From: Watersipora subatra
Lineage: Eukaryota; Bryozoa; Gymnolaemata; Cheilostomatida; Watersiporidae
Reading direction: 5' to 3'
Length of the DNA: 64,000 nt
Assembly (NCBI RefSeq): GCF_963576615.1
Contig: NC_088711.1
Span: 2,976,001-3,040,000 of the forward strand
Below the pieces are notes generated by a model, which had not been told where the DNA came from, made no database searches, and was given only the letters and a program-made list of their open reading frames with translations. The position numbers and the translations under genes were made by a program. Below are positions 36,101 through 51,100 of the stretch, one piece after another. The first letter of the stretch is position 1, and every line of letters starts with the position of its first letter.

Positions 36101-39100
36101 TTATGGACCTTTATAGAGGTCTTATTGAACTGTGTTAATGTGAAATATCTTACACCGTGTTATGGACCTTTATAGAGGTCTTATTGAACCGTGTTAATGT
36201 GAAATATGTTACACCGTGTTATGGACCTTTATAGAGGTCTTATTGAACTATGTTAATGTGAAATATCTTACACCATCTTATGGACCTTTATAGAGGTCTT
36301 ATTGAACCGTGTTAATGTGAAATATCTTACACCATCTTATGGATCTTTATAGAGGTCTTATTGAACCGTGTTAATGTGAAATATGTTACACCGTGTTATA
36401 GACCTTTATAGAGGTCTTATTGAACCGTGTTAATGTGAAATATGTTACACCGTGTTATGGACCTTTATAGAGGTCTTATTGAACCGTGTTAATGTGAAAT
36501 ATGTTACACCGTGTTATGGACCTTTATAGAGGTCTTATTGAACTATGTTAATGTGAAATATCTTACACCATCTTATGGACCTTTATAGAGGTCTTATTGA
36601 ACCGTGTTAATGTGAAATATCTTACACCATCTTATGGACCTTTATAGAGGTCTTATTGAACCGTGTTAATGTGAAATATCTTACACCGTGTTATAGACCT
36701 TTATAGAGGTCTTATTGAACCGTGTTAATGTGAAATATGTTACACCGTGTTATGGACCTTTATAGAGGTCTTATTAAACTATGTTAATGTGAAATATGTT
36801 ACACTGTGTTATGGACCTTTATAGAGGTCTTATTGAACCATGTTGATGTGAAATATGTTACACTATGTTATGGACCTTTATAGAGGTCTTATTGAACCAT
36901 GTTGATGTGAAATATGTTACACTGTGTTATGGACCTTTATAGAGGTCTTATTGAACCATGTTGATGTGAAATATGTTACACTGTGTTATGGACCTTTATA
37001 GAGGTCTTATTGAACCATGTTGATGTGAAATATGTTACATCATGTTATGGACCTTTATAGAGGTCTTATTGAACCATGTTGATGTGAAATATGTTACACT
37101 GTGTTATAGATCTTTATAGAGGTCTTATTGAACCGTGTTAATGTGAAATATGTTACACCGTGTTATGGACCTTTATAGAGGTCTTATTGAACCGTGTTGA
37201 TGTGAAATATGTTACACCGTGTTATGGACCTTTATAGAGGTCTTATTGAACCATGTTGATGTGAAATATGTTACACGGTGTTATGGACCTTTATAGAGGT
37301 CTTATTGAACCATGTTGATGTGAAATATGTTACACTGTGTTATGGACCTTTATAGAGGTCTTACTGAACCGTGTTGATGTGAAATATGTTACACCATGTT
37401 ATGGACCTTTATAGAGGTCTTATTGAACCATGTTGATGTGAAATATGTTACACTGTGTAATGGACCTTTCTAGAGGTCTTATTGAACCGTGTTGATGTGA
37501 AATATGTTACACCGTGTTATGGACCTTTATAGAGGTCTTATTGAACCATGTTAATGTGAAATATGTTACACCGTGTTATGGACCTTGATAGAGGTCTTAT
37601 TGAACCATGTTGATGTGAAATATGTTACACCGTGTTATAGACCTTTATAGAGGTCTTATTGAACCATGTTGATGTGAAATATGTTACACCATGTTATGGA
37701 CCTTTATAGAGGTCTTATTGAACCGTGTTAATGTGAAATATGTTACACCGTGTTATGGATCTTTATAGAGGTCTTATTGAACCATGTTGATGTGAAATAT
37801 GTTACACCGTGTTATGGACCTTTGTAGAGGTCTTATTGAACCGTGTTGATGTGAAATATGTTACACTGTGTTATGGACCTTTATAGAGGTCTTATTGAAC
37901 CATGTTGATGTGAAATATGTTACACCGTGTTATAGACCTTTATAGAGGTCTTATTGAACCATGTTGATGTGAAATATGTTACACCGTGTTATGGACCTTC
38001 ATAGAGGTCTAATTGAACCGTGTTGATTATTAGTCTTTGTATAACTTGATAAAGTGTGCTTATACGTTTTGACAACAACCTGGAAACATCTACAGTATCA
38101 ATGAGCTAACTTTGAACATATATTAACCTTGCCATGCAATGTTAATGGCAACTGACTGATGAACTAGCACCATGCCAACCTTACACATAGAACAATTGCG
38201 TACAACTGATAGCTGAAGTTCTCAATTATACTGTACAAGCTAAATTATTTTAATAATTACATTTAATGAGCTCGTAGGCTTTTAAAAGGTATGACACACT
38301 TGCAATGTATGGGTCAAGGTTATCATTTTAAAAGGTATGACACACTTGCAATGTATGGGTCAAGGTTATCATTCAAGGATACATCTAGTATTTTGTAAAC
38401 AGTAGGACGCCAGTAGACAAGGATCACAATCTAGTTTATTGAAATCATGGGTGTTTTTCATGTTGTCCCCAAACATTCACATATATTTTACCAAGTTCCA
38501 GGACTAACAATTCAAATGGTCTGTAGGTTGGTGATTATATATTTGACAGCTGTGCACGATGGTCTTAGCGGATTGCTTCACATAAACATGGTCCAATAAC
38601 ATCTTTGAGAGCGGTGTACTTGACTAATCTATCTATATATATAAATATACATATATATATAAATGTATATATATCTATATAAAATACCTCCGTGCTGGAT
38701 TAGATATCACAAAATTGGCAACCGCAAATTTGTGAACACACACACCTATCTGCCAAGACTAAGCCATTCTTACCATTCCCATTGCTCTTACTATATGCTG
38801 TATACCCTTTTCGCAATTGCACTTGCTAAATTATGAATTGATACAGTGCGCCCTCGGGTCACGATGCTCCCGTGCGCCCTCGGGTCACGATGCTCCCGTG
38901 CGCCCTCGGGTCACGATGCTCTCGTATAAAATTTTTTTGCCTTACTATATTGAAACAATGTTTTTTTGTCCTCCCCACACAGAGACGCATCATTTTTCAA
39001 CATTTTATCAACAAAAAATTCTCTCAAAATTAAAATTTGGCAGTCTGTGTACCGATTATGATGAAATAACAAAAATGCTGATATGCTATTCGCCGAAAGC

Positions 39101-42100
39101 CCTCCCACAACACCTAAAAGAGATATATATGATGCTCGCTATCTCAGTTCAGTGTTACTCATTATAAACTATAGTAAAAACAAATTCGAAAACAGATAAC
39201 TGGTAAAATTGTAGCCTATGACAAAGTTGAAGCTTGGTAAAATACTAAAACTTAGCTTCAAGTATATGTTTAGTAAATTAAATTCATTTAAGTTATGTGA
39301 GGCAAAGTGCACCTCCTGGCTATGATGTCCCTGTTATACGATTTTTTTCACCATCACCGATGTTTTTTCATCCGCACCATACCACATTTTTTCCCATACG
39401 ATATCAACAATAAATTCTCTAAAAATTCAAATTTGCTGGTCGGTGTGCTGAATACTTCAGAATAATGAAGATGCCGAGAAATCCCTCCCGCAAGGCCTGA
39501 AAGAGATACGATGCTCGCTCTCTCTTAGTTCAGCATTATTCGTTATAGGTTATAAAGTAAACAAAACCGGAAACAGGTGAAGAAATTTAAGATGATGACA
39601 AAGTTGACGTTTAGTTTAGTAAAATACTAAAATTTAGCTTCAAGTGTGTGTTTAGTAAACTAAATTCATTTAAGTTAAATTCAACATGTATGTTATACGT
39701 CTGTCATGAAGGTAAGAACTCCCTCCGGTACGTACTGCATGTAGTACATTGTAATGTTACATTTTATTACAGATCATAACCACTAAATATGCTAATTCTA
39801 CTGTAGTCAACCATAGTGTTACTAGGGTTAAAATATTGTTTTGTTACTAATTTTTTATATGTACAGTACGTATATTAAACTTTGATAATTTTTACCAGAA
39901 AGTGTTTGCATTAGATAATCACTATACTATGGGTTTCTATACCACTCTATACGATATTTGCGCCCTACTATGCCAACATAGAGACGAATTAAAATCATAT
40001 AATTGTATACCAACAATTTTTCATTGTAGTCGCAGCAAAACAGACTTTATTTAGCCATTACTCGCTAATTATTTCACATTTACATTTGAACACCTTCACA
40101 GCTGTTTTACAGTGATGGCCAAAATAGTTGGGACACCTGATTCCAAATTCTAATTTTGACTGAATGCCATATTTTCATTTTATAACATTAGTTTCGCATC
40201 CCAATGTAGTAAACTAATATATAAATGTTTTAAATAAATTAAAATAAATAAAAAATAATATTATAAATGACTAATCCCATTTGAAAAAAATTCACCTCAA
40301 ACTAACCCCAATTTGAAAAACCCCAACAGCCCTTTTAAGGGCCACAAAATTATACAAAGAGTTGTTCAAAATTATTTTAATATGATATCTGGCAGACACT
40401 GTGTCGTAAATTGACCATAATCAAAATCTTGCTAGATATTGTAGTTGAAGATGTTGCCCAGTAAAAAAATTCATAATAAAAACCAGCTAACTATAATAAT
40501 AATATAATTAGTTTCATCATACTCCTGACAGTGTGAGGAACTAGAAAATATATAGTTTTAGTCATCTAGCTGCTCTAACAGCCAGGTTATTTCAACATGA
40601 ATTCCTAGTTATTTCCATTACTAGCTGCACTACCGGGCGTTGCCTGAGTATTAAAAATCAGCTTATAAACAATGAGAAGTAATGAGAGTTGCCTGCCACT
40701 CGCTATTAGCCTGACAGATTGCCAATGGAAAATTTTAGTAAGCAAACTAATGACAATCACTTGTGCAATCACCCTACATGGTATGCACAACCGTTGAGTA
40801 TGTGCTTCCATATAGTGACTTAAATCGGCAAGCTATTAACCCATTATCTGTAGCCTATTGGGTAGGGCGTCGGACTGATAAATGGTAGGATCTGAGATCA
40901 AATCTTCGTCGGTACAGATTCTTTATTCCAAGATTTTAATATCTATAGCCGAAATGCATGCATGCATACCTTGAGAAATATATATAGGCGTCCCAATTAT
41001 TTTGGGACGCGCATCATTGTATTTTTTCTCTAAATTTATTTCAACAAAACACCTTTTCATGATTTTAAATCTAAATGTTACAGTTGTTTGGAAGTTTGAA
41101 AACCTTTATAGTTGTTTGAAAGTTTGAAAACCTTTACAGTTGTTTTATTTTTTCTCTTAACAAGTATTTGAACAACACAAAACACTTTTTTCACGATATG
41201 AAGTTTGAAAGCTAGAATGTTAACTGTTGTTATATATTAAATAAAAATTAATTTTCTGTACAAAGACTTTTAATTACCTGGGCAACGCCGGGTATTCACC
41301 TAGTAACTTTATATATCAAGATTTTTTAATGCCAATTTTGGATTTGCCTCCCTTGGTCCATATAAATGACCAACGAGCGCAAATATACATATGATAATTG
41401 TAAAGACATTACCGAGACTTCTGGGGATTCCTAATGATGACAACAGGCCGGGTCTGGACAGGCTTCTTTAAAGCGCTTTTCTTTGGCACAGCGGTGAGGT
41501 CAGGCTCTCGAATCGGCACTTCCTTTACGAGAGGAATCGTACTCATGTCATGCTCCTCCTCATCACCAGTTGAAGAGTCATCATCTTCATCTTCGAAGTC
41601 TTCCGGAGGAGGAGGGGGAGCATACGGCGGTGGCTCGTTGTAGTCTGGAGGAGGAGGATACCCAGCATCCTCATCAGCTGACACTGAAGCCCAACATTTG
41701 TTTTAGAAAAGTATGTGAGGACAGCAGAGCGTCTGACATATAGCAAGCTGCCTAGCTACGATCAACACGCTTAGACATTAAAGGTTGACTTGCAACAAAA
41801 TTCACATTACAGTTATTTGATATCAAGATTCACCATGTCTTACTCTGTTGTGTTGTATGTGCAAAATATGTGGAAATGTGATTACAAGCTCTTAAAAGCT
41901 AAAAAATGAACAGTTAATCGCAGCCACACGAGACCGCAGTAGTTTGGATTCTCTTTCCAAAACGGCTCAAATGTGACGTAGCTGTGAGAGATGGTTTCTG
42001 TTTACACTTTCATGCAATCTTATTCGTCGAAATATTTTCACAAATATACTTCACGCATTCAATAAAACCATGTCTATTGTTCTTACGCGTCTATTTTATC

Positions 42101-45100
42101 GTCATTGTAATGCTGTCACTTTTAGCAGTGATATCTTATAACTTACTGTAAAAATTTGCTTAATTTTTTTAACCCTACCTCGAAGGAGTACATATCATTG
42201 TCTGATAATCATGCCGAGCCTGTTGGTCACTTGTGATAATCGAAAGGTGCTGCAAAAATTATTTGCGAAGTATTGGGTCACATGATCAGATTACGACTTG
42301 CCGATTAGACCAAACCGAAACAAAACTGTAAAGTAGCAAACATCTATATTTGATACGGGGTCTTCGGTAAAACCCGAAGTGTTTGTCATAAACTAGTGTT
42401 ACGATAAGTTTTATATTGAGCCTTTTATTGGCCTTTCAATTCCCGTGAGAACATCACGTGACAAAACAATAACCAAATTTCATGACTACGTCATCGAAAT
42501 AAAGAGATTCCAATCTACGGCGGCTTTTCGTTTTTGAGCTTTTAAAAGCTTGTAATCACATTTCCACATATGTGGCACCTACAACACAACAGAGTAAGAC
42601 ATGGTGAATCTTTTGATACCAAATAACTGTAATGTGAATTTTGTTGCAAGTCAACCTTTAATAATGTCAATGGTGACAAATGCTGCAGGTGGTGGTATAA
42701 CCAGACATCGCCATCTCACTTTACCAAAGTAAAAGAAAGTTATAAGAGATAATACATACTGGAACGGTTGGCTGTTGAAGGATCATGAGGCATAGTGGGA
42801 GATCGAGAAGGAATGACAATTCCTCCGTTTGCGGTGTCAGCGGAGAACGAGACTTGGCCAACGTGGTCACCTTCCCCACCTGTCAACGAGTAATTATATT
42901 TGTTGATGCGAACTGACAGCCAAGCTAAATGTTGCACGCATAGCTAGATGGCTAAAAATGTCATAAAGAAGTTGTCATCCCAATGCAGCGCCTCTGAAAC
43001 GTGCGCCGGAGAATATGACTAGATGACATTAAGCAGGCTGTGTGGATTCAGTTGTCAGTTATTGAGCTCTCTAGCTATGATGTATGTAAAGCTGGGTAAC
43101 TGTCACAGAGTTATTCCTTGCAAGGATCTATGATCAACCATTATGAGTGAGCAAACTTACATCATAGGACTAAAAGCATCTTACAGATAGCTAAGCACGA
43201 TCTAGCAACGTATGAGTAATTTACAGCTAATATTCTTGACACCGACAGTGTGTAAATTCATTCTTATTAAGCAAAGAATAATCTACTTAACCTACCAGCT
43301 ACACTGTTCGCTCCCGCATCTTCCATGCCATGATCAGCTATAGAATAAAGATAAGTGTTACCCATGCGATGGAGTATTGCGAGTTTAGGCTCTAGTAATG
43401 CGAGGCGCAGCAACCCCTTCACAACATTATGAACTCTGCTAAGCTAGAAAAGGTAGGAGAGTGATTAGCGTGGATTGTATGAAATATGGCTGCACAATGG
43501 CTCTTAGCATATAAACAGAGCATCACATAATGAGATGTTTTTTATCAGGCCTATCATCAACAAGAGGCTCATCTCAGACTACAATTACTAACTGAGCAGG
43601 CAAGGTAAGCGCAGCGAGAGAGTGAGCTGTCATGACAAATAGCTTATAAAGTCAGAAGCATACAGGAAGCATTTCTAGTATGATGGCAAACAACTGCCAG
43701 ATGGTCTAGCATGCGGACACGCAAACACATGTGACAATATGTGAACAAAGCTAGATGACACTGAGGGAAGTAACTTCACAACGATAAGCCACTGTCCAAA
43801 ACCAAATTTATTAAAGGTTAATCTCGATAAAAAGTCAAACCCTGTCATTTGTTGATTAGCTCATGATACTTTCTAAAATTGATTTCTATTATTCCATTCT
43901 TAGCATTGGTAAACATCAAAATAATAGCTGCAGGAGTTAAGCAGTGTGTCAAGGTCCCCAGAGGTCCCCAGAGGCTATGGACTACTCAGTCACGTGTGTC
44001 CCCAAATTTAAACATAATTTCAATGATATTTATTGCTTTGAGACATTGCAGCAACTTTGTGGCCCAATTGAGTCAATCTTCACTATTTGTCGACAATACT
44101 AATCGACAGTACTACTGTATTGATCTAATTGCGCCGATCTAGTTGTGCTGATCTAATTGCGCCGATCTAGTTGTGCTGATCTAATTGCGCCGATCTAATT
44201 GCGCCGATCTAACTGTATCGATCTAATTGCGCTGATCTATTTGTATCGATTTAATTGTGCTGATCTAATTGTGCCTATATAATTGTATCGATCTAATTGC
44301 GCCGATCTAATTGCACTGATCTATTTGTATCGATTTAATTGTGCCGCCATTAATCCTGTCAATCTTGCTTGCGTGATATTAGTCTTATGTCTATTCGTCT
44401 TTAAATGCATCAATCTTTTCTTTATCAAATTTGTGTCACAACCAGTGGCACAATATTATTAATTTCCTAACGGGCTTTGGCCACAAGCAAAGCTTTAACT
44501 GATCAAATTGGAACAGCAAATACAAGACCTTCACGACAGCTAACAGAAAATATGGGCAGCAACTAGTCAGTTGCCAGTCTGACTACGCAATCTGATACGT
44601 ATGGTAGGTAAAATCTCAAGAAACCTGGGAGTTCTACATATGCCTTTTCTGATCAAGACAAAATTGAACAAAGTTTGCACAGCTGCGGAATTAAGCTTTA
44701 ACGCTGGCCGCAATCAATCAGAATTTATGGCCTCAAGTCAGCCTAGCAGGGTCCCAGTTTGACTATTCTGTGTTCAAAAAGTGCCACGACAGAACACATT
44801 CTTGTAACAACAATCATAGAACATTCAATTTAGTGATATAGGAGCAAAAGCAACAGGAAAGGCGACAAAAAAGGCATAAAACATAAGGAATAACTTAACA
44901 GCAAGCCGATACACAATGAAGCCGTTAGTTTCACATGAGCAGCGCAACAAAACACTTTCATAAAGCTAAATTGAACAGAATTAGACAACAACCTGTTCAT
45001 CGCTCTATAGACTAAGTCAAGCTGAAATGTGCCAAGGATGATGTCATCGCTAATCCGAGTGGTCACAGAAGCGCTGTGTAGCTACCAATATACTTGTACT

Positions 45101-48100
45101 TTTATTACTTTTTCTACTTGTATTTTTGATTCCAACAAAAAATTAATGAAATTAAATCGCTAAACGAGCTAGTAGCTGAGCTAGTAACCTGACAAGTATT
45201 GTTCATGAGGCAAACCACACATAAATAATCTTCTAAGTCGGAGCAACAACCAATATGAGAACTGCAGTAACTATCAGCTAGCTAAAGGGGCCTCGCTATA
45301 ATAACTAATAGATGGTCTGACAATATTCCAATCACAGTTTCCATAAATGGATATTGGTTGATCTCTAGGCAAGGTTGATTTGTTTGCCACAATATTGAAT
45401 TGAATGATATAATTGATATATAAATATTGAATGAGACTTCAACCATTAACACCCTAGGATAGAGTTATCTTCTCTTGCCGCATAGCGAATAATTTTTATA
45501 AATACAGTGAAACTCGGATAACTCAAACTTCAAGGGACCAAGCAAAAGTGTTCGAATTATCAGAGCACTGTCACAAGTCCATGTATTTACTTATTTATTA
45601 GTAGATACATGTACATATACAAACTATAATATAAATCAAAAGCACAAATGGCTTGTTTCAAATTAAATGCTTCTAATGTAAAGTTTAAAACGTTTTTATC
45701 AAAAAGTATAGAGATTTTTCTATCACTTGAGATTGGTTTGTTGTTTGAGGTGATGTTATTGCCAGGACGTTTTTTAGATTGACATTGGCAAAACTTGATC
45801 GTTGCTGAAATGCTCAAAAGAAAAGACATCTTTTTCTTTTGAGCGTTTTACCCACAATCAATTTTGCCGATTTTTCTTGAAGTTTATGCAAAGATTACCT
45901 TACTTTACCTGGGATTCGTTAAGAGCAACACTCCGAGGCAGTTCAATTAAAAGTTTTACGAGGTTTTACGGTACATTGTATATCACTCACGCTTTTTGAA
46001 TGGATACTTATTGAATGTACACACGTATTCTGTGTTTAGGTCAAATGATAAATAGTTTTTTAGCTAAGACAACGTATACGTTTAATTACAACAATTTTTA
46101 AGACGTTTTAAACATTCAACATTCCGACGTTGATTCAACACGGAATCAACGTCGAAAAACTATTCATCACGGGCTAGCCGGGTCACGCACTCAAGGATTT
46201 TCGCCACGCAAATACAAAACAAAAACAACATGCTGTTTTTGTTTTCTATGTGCGTGGCGAAAATCCTTGCGCGCGTGACCCGGCTAGCCCGTGCTATTCA
46301 TCGTATAGTAGTATAAATCAAATTTCACCAAACCTTTAGAAAAGTCGTTGACAAAAATATTTTGCCGATGGAGGTAATAACGACGCTGATGAATTACGAA
46401 AAGTTGAGGTTTACCTCTATGGCTTGGAATAAAGTGATTTTCTAAAGCGATAGCAACCGTTTCGGTAGCCGTTGGGCAAAAAACGGTTCGAATTAAGTGT
46501 TGAGTTCGAGTTATATAGAGCCATTTATCATTGCGTGGGAACGGACCAAGCAAATCCATTCGAGTTAACCATGTGTTCGCTATATCCGAGGGCGAGTTAT
46601 CCATGTTTCACTGTACATGTAACATTATCTATGTTTTTTTGTCCTCAAATAGGTGATTACTTCAATTTTTGCCAATTTTTACACTCTTATACTTTTAATC
46701 AAATATAGCCTAAACTTAGATGCCGCCCTTTGCTACTGTAAACATCTGTCTTCATCCTCTCAAAACGTGATAACTCGTAATACTGATAAAAGTGACAACC
46801 CTGACAACTAATGTCACATTGCTTTGCTTTTTTCTCCGAGAAACACTTTTCCTTTGAATTATCAGAAAGATTCACTAAATTTTTGTTGATTCAAGACAAT
46901 AATGACAGGTGTAAATGTAAAACTGCCAGAAATATTACTTTTTCATTTTACATTTCTACTGGATTTAATCATGCCGATTGTCATGAACTAATTGCAGATA
47001 CACCTGATTAAGTTTGAACGGAGTTATTGCTCGGACTTAGCACAACAAACAGCAGACTATTCTTTCCCATTATTATAAACTGAGCTTCGGCATTGTCAGT
47101 CCAGACTCATCTATGGAAACCATGGTGTGCGCTGCTCAACACCATCTCTCTATGTATTCCTGCAGGTGATTACAGGTTTAACACCTGCACTAGTCTTCTA
47201 TAGATTTTTTGCGGAACATTTTTTTAAGGTGCTTAGGTATCCGCAAAGCCATTTTGGATGATTGTAGGTTTGAGTCAAATGCTTCTAGGCAATCAAGCCC
47301 TCGCGTGTAACATAAATTAACATTTGTCTAACTTGGACAAACACTATTGCAAGAACCAGCCATGGTCACCTGCCGCAAGTGCCAGCCATAGTCACCTGCT
47401 GCAAGTGCCAACCATAGTCACCCGCTGCAAGAACCAGCCATAGTCACCTGCTGCAAGAACCAGCCATAGTCACCTGCCGCAAGAACCAACCATAGTCACC
47501 TGCTGCAAGTGCCAGCCATAGTCACCTGCCGCAAGAACCAACCATAGTCACCTGCTGCAAGTACCAGCCAGAGTCACCTGCTGCAAGTGCCAGCCATAGT
47601 CACCTGCTGCAAGAACCAGCCAGTCACCTGCTGCAAGAACCAGCCAGTCACCTGCTACAAGAACCAACCACAGTCACCTGCTGCAAGAACCAACCATGGT
47701 TACCTGCTGCAAGAACCAACCGTAGTCACCTGCTGCAAAAGCCAACCATAGTCACCTGCTGCAAGTACCAGCCATAGTTACCTGCTGCAAGAACCAGCCA
47801 GTCACCTGCTGCAGGAGCCAGCCATAATCACCTGCTGCAAGAGCCAGCCGTAGTCACCTGCTGCAAGAGCCAGCCATATATTAAGTTTCCATAGAGTGAT
47901 AAAGTAGCGACAATCCCCAATAGGGCACTGCAATACCATCATGGAAACAGCCATGTTGCCATCATTCTGTCGTGATTCCGTGTTTCTATTTAAAAATACC
48001 CGTACGACGCGCCATGGAAAAGACCTCACAGACCAACGGCATCACACTTGTCGTACGCATAGATCATGCTTGACCTTGACATAAGGCGTCGCACAACCAT

Positions 48101-51100
48101 TGCTCTATTATCGGCCCAGCATAGCGCTTGGCACTGGCACAACTAGGCGTCACAGCACTATAGCCATATAGTAACATAGTACAGTGGAACCTCGTCATAT
48201 GGTTGTAACTCGTTCCAGTGTTAGCATCATAAGGTGAAAATGTGAGGGCTATAGAAACCCATAGTAAATATCTACTGCAAATACCCCTGGTAAGAAACAT
48301 CAAAATTTTATATACGTATTGCACATGCTAAAATTAGTTACTAATTATTAGTAACAAAATAATATGTTAACCTTAGTAAATATAGTTACCTACAGTAATT
48401 TTAGCATATTTAGTGGTTATGATCTGCAATAAAATGTAACATTACAATGTACTATGCGCAGTACATACCGGAGGAGTTCTTACCTTCAAGACAGATGTAT
48501 AACATACATGTTGAATTTAACTTAAATGAATTTAGTTTACTAAACACACACTTGAAGCTAAGTTTTAGTATTTTACTAAACTAAACGTCAACTTTGTCGT
48601 CTAAAATTTTATCCACTATCTGTTTCCAGATACGATGTCACTATAACTTACAGCGAATAATGAGTAGTGTTTATAATAACATAACAGTATACATGTAACA
48701 GTATACATGTATCAGTAACATGTATCAGTAACATGTATCAGTATACATGTATCAGTAACACAGTATAGAACAAATGTCATATGATGGAGACAAAAAACAT
48801 TTTGTTCCACACCACAAAGCAAAAAACGTAGAACAGGGTAATCGTAACACAGGGGTGCACTGTAATAGTAACCCGCTGCAAAAGCCAGCTATAGACACCT
48901 TTGTGCATTGATAGCAGAAACTTGAAGAGGAAGCTAGCTTTGGCTAAATAGAAAGACGAGATGGGTCAGTGGACTATTGCAATGAAATGGATAAAACAAC
49001 TACGCAGACTCCACAGCCTCAAGCAGTGAGCAGAATATTACAGCAAAACAAATAATTAAATATGCAGGTATGCAGAGATTCCCTATATGTAAGGATATGC
49101 CCATCGAGTTCAAGCTGCAGTCATATACGCTGACAATCTGTCGTTTTTTCGTGACATCATTCTATATTTGTCGGCCATCTTTATAGACAACTTTTATCGT
49201 TAAAAACACGAAGCTTTAGCAATGAATTTTTGAAATTAATACTTTTGTTTGTAATTTTTTATTATAGTATCAAAACAACACCAAAAATACTAAATAAAAG
49301 AATAATGATCGTTTTCTACAAATATGGTGGCTTTTTCGTGAACGAGCTCATGTGCAAACGGCTTGATGATGTCAGAAAAACGATGGATAGTAGAATCATT
49401 ATGGTTTTTGTTGAGGTACACAATGGTGATAAGGTAACAGGACGAGTATGCCCATCGGCAGTTGGTCGGAATATGCCTGTCCATACAGCACTAAAAAGCA
49501 TAGCCTGAAATATCTCTGGAAATAGCTTGTTTATAGGCGATGATAACTGCCTGCGGATGGTTCGATAAGTGCTAGACATGTTATTGCATCCCCAGATCAT
49601 GAATAGGACAACAATAGTGTGCATATCTTTTTATGTCATCAACTGACTGTCGAAATCATAATTGTTTTTTCAACCATGGCCAAACATGGAATGCTTTACG
49701 TGCCAGTTACAAATAAACTGATGCTTCAAATGACCTGAAATTTGGTGATTCTACTTAAAAGACTCTGCTTAACATCATGGTGTTAACATATGGTTCATCA
49801 GAACATGTTAACAATATGGTGTTAACATATTGTTCATCAGAACATGTTAACAACATGGTGTTAACATATTGTTCATCGGAACATGTTAACATCATGGTGT
49901 TAACATATTGTTTCACCTAAACATGGCCCATAACAAGACTTTAACCATTTCGAGACGGACCCTGACAATATGAAGTTGTTTGTCCATGCTCTCTAAGCAA
50001 ATCCCGCCAGTGTTGGGTTTTGAAAGACCTCTAAAATCGTTTTCAATAATTTTTAAATTTGTACTATAGCAACCAATTTTCAGCTTGGGTAAACACAGTA
50101 GTCTGTACTACCGCTATAGAGCTAATCTTTGTGCTTAGCATGCATATACAAGCAGTGCTCATTTATGAAAGATTGTTTTGCTTTCCCTAAAAACAATAAA
50201 AAAGCAAAAAAAATAAACTCAAAAATCTGTTAAAGAATTTGTTTTGGAGCTGATATCGACTGGTTTAGCAGAGAGTTTAAATTAGAAGACAGTGAAGATG
50301 AAATTGGAAGCCCAGAAGAAGGTGATGCGAGTGAAAGCCAAAGTTAGACTGAAACTGGTAGTGGCAGGACAGAAGCTGACCCTGCCAAATAAATTTATTC
50401 AAATGCTTTTATTTTGGCTTTTGCAATTATTTTAAACGTTGTTTGTGTTTCACTTACTTATCACTTGCTTTCGCATATTTATTTTTAAGATCTGATAGAT
50501 TATCATTTATTTTATAAAGTTGGAGGTTTGTAGCACACCGTTTGATAACCCCGAGACCTTATCTAAACTGGGCTCACGATAAATAGCTATTGTAGTTCTA
50601 TTGTACATGAAAAGTGAGTTTTTATTACAAGCTGCAGGAAACATGAATAAGAACCATGAACTTTTATGCAACTGCTAAATCTATTGTTCAAACATAAAAC
50701 TGCATTCAAATTTAGCAAATTGAAAAGAATTGTTAATAGCTCCAACTAATTGCAACTCAGATGATAAGATCTTGAGAGATCTTAAGCTCGTAGAGAATTT
50801 TTTCAGCTTTACAATGCGTATTCATTTAGTGGTCTCCTGCAAATTAAAAGTAAGACATTTCGCAGCTTCTTGCAGCGATGTCAGTGATAGAAATGGTGCT
50901 GCTAAACCGTGTTACGTGCTCCAACATCAAAGGGTTAAATGATGCATTGACACAAATGCACTTATCCATGGCAACAGATCCTACCCGACTTCATTATCAT
51001 ACATCCTTGTATATCCAACCCAACAGGAAATACCATGATCTTTGTGAAATTGTGGGGAGTGCATGATTGAAATTGGGGTTGCATACTCCTACACATAAGG

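Larger units (their letters stand above)
33913..41412 (-). other. Phactr intron 6
   Basis: A 7.5-kb intron made largely of repeats: MITE 33999-34479, a 62-bp duplication at 35096-35219, the 59-bp array at 36090-38030, a 48-bp class duplication at 38280-38375, dispersed repeats at 38845-39960 and overlapping inverted-repeat elements at 40110-41305. No exon was seen between them. Confidence 0.6.

Noticed and set aside
40848-40914. Functional tRNA gene
   Set aside because: The B box is degraded and no paired acceptor stem is seen; better explained as a tRNA-derived SINE segment.
46284-46604. Minus-strand ORF containing [12 protein letters not shown], resembling a Ty3/gypsy integrase
   Set aside because: The motif comes from the terminal region of a TA-flanked pogo-like MITE (gcttggtccgttccc) and lacks the D,D-35-E and zinc-finger residues.
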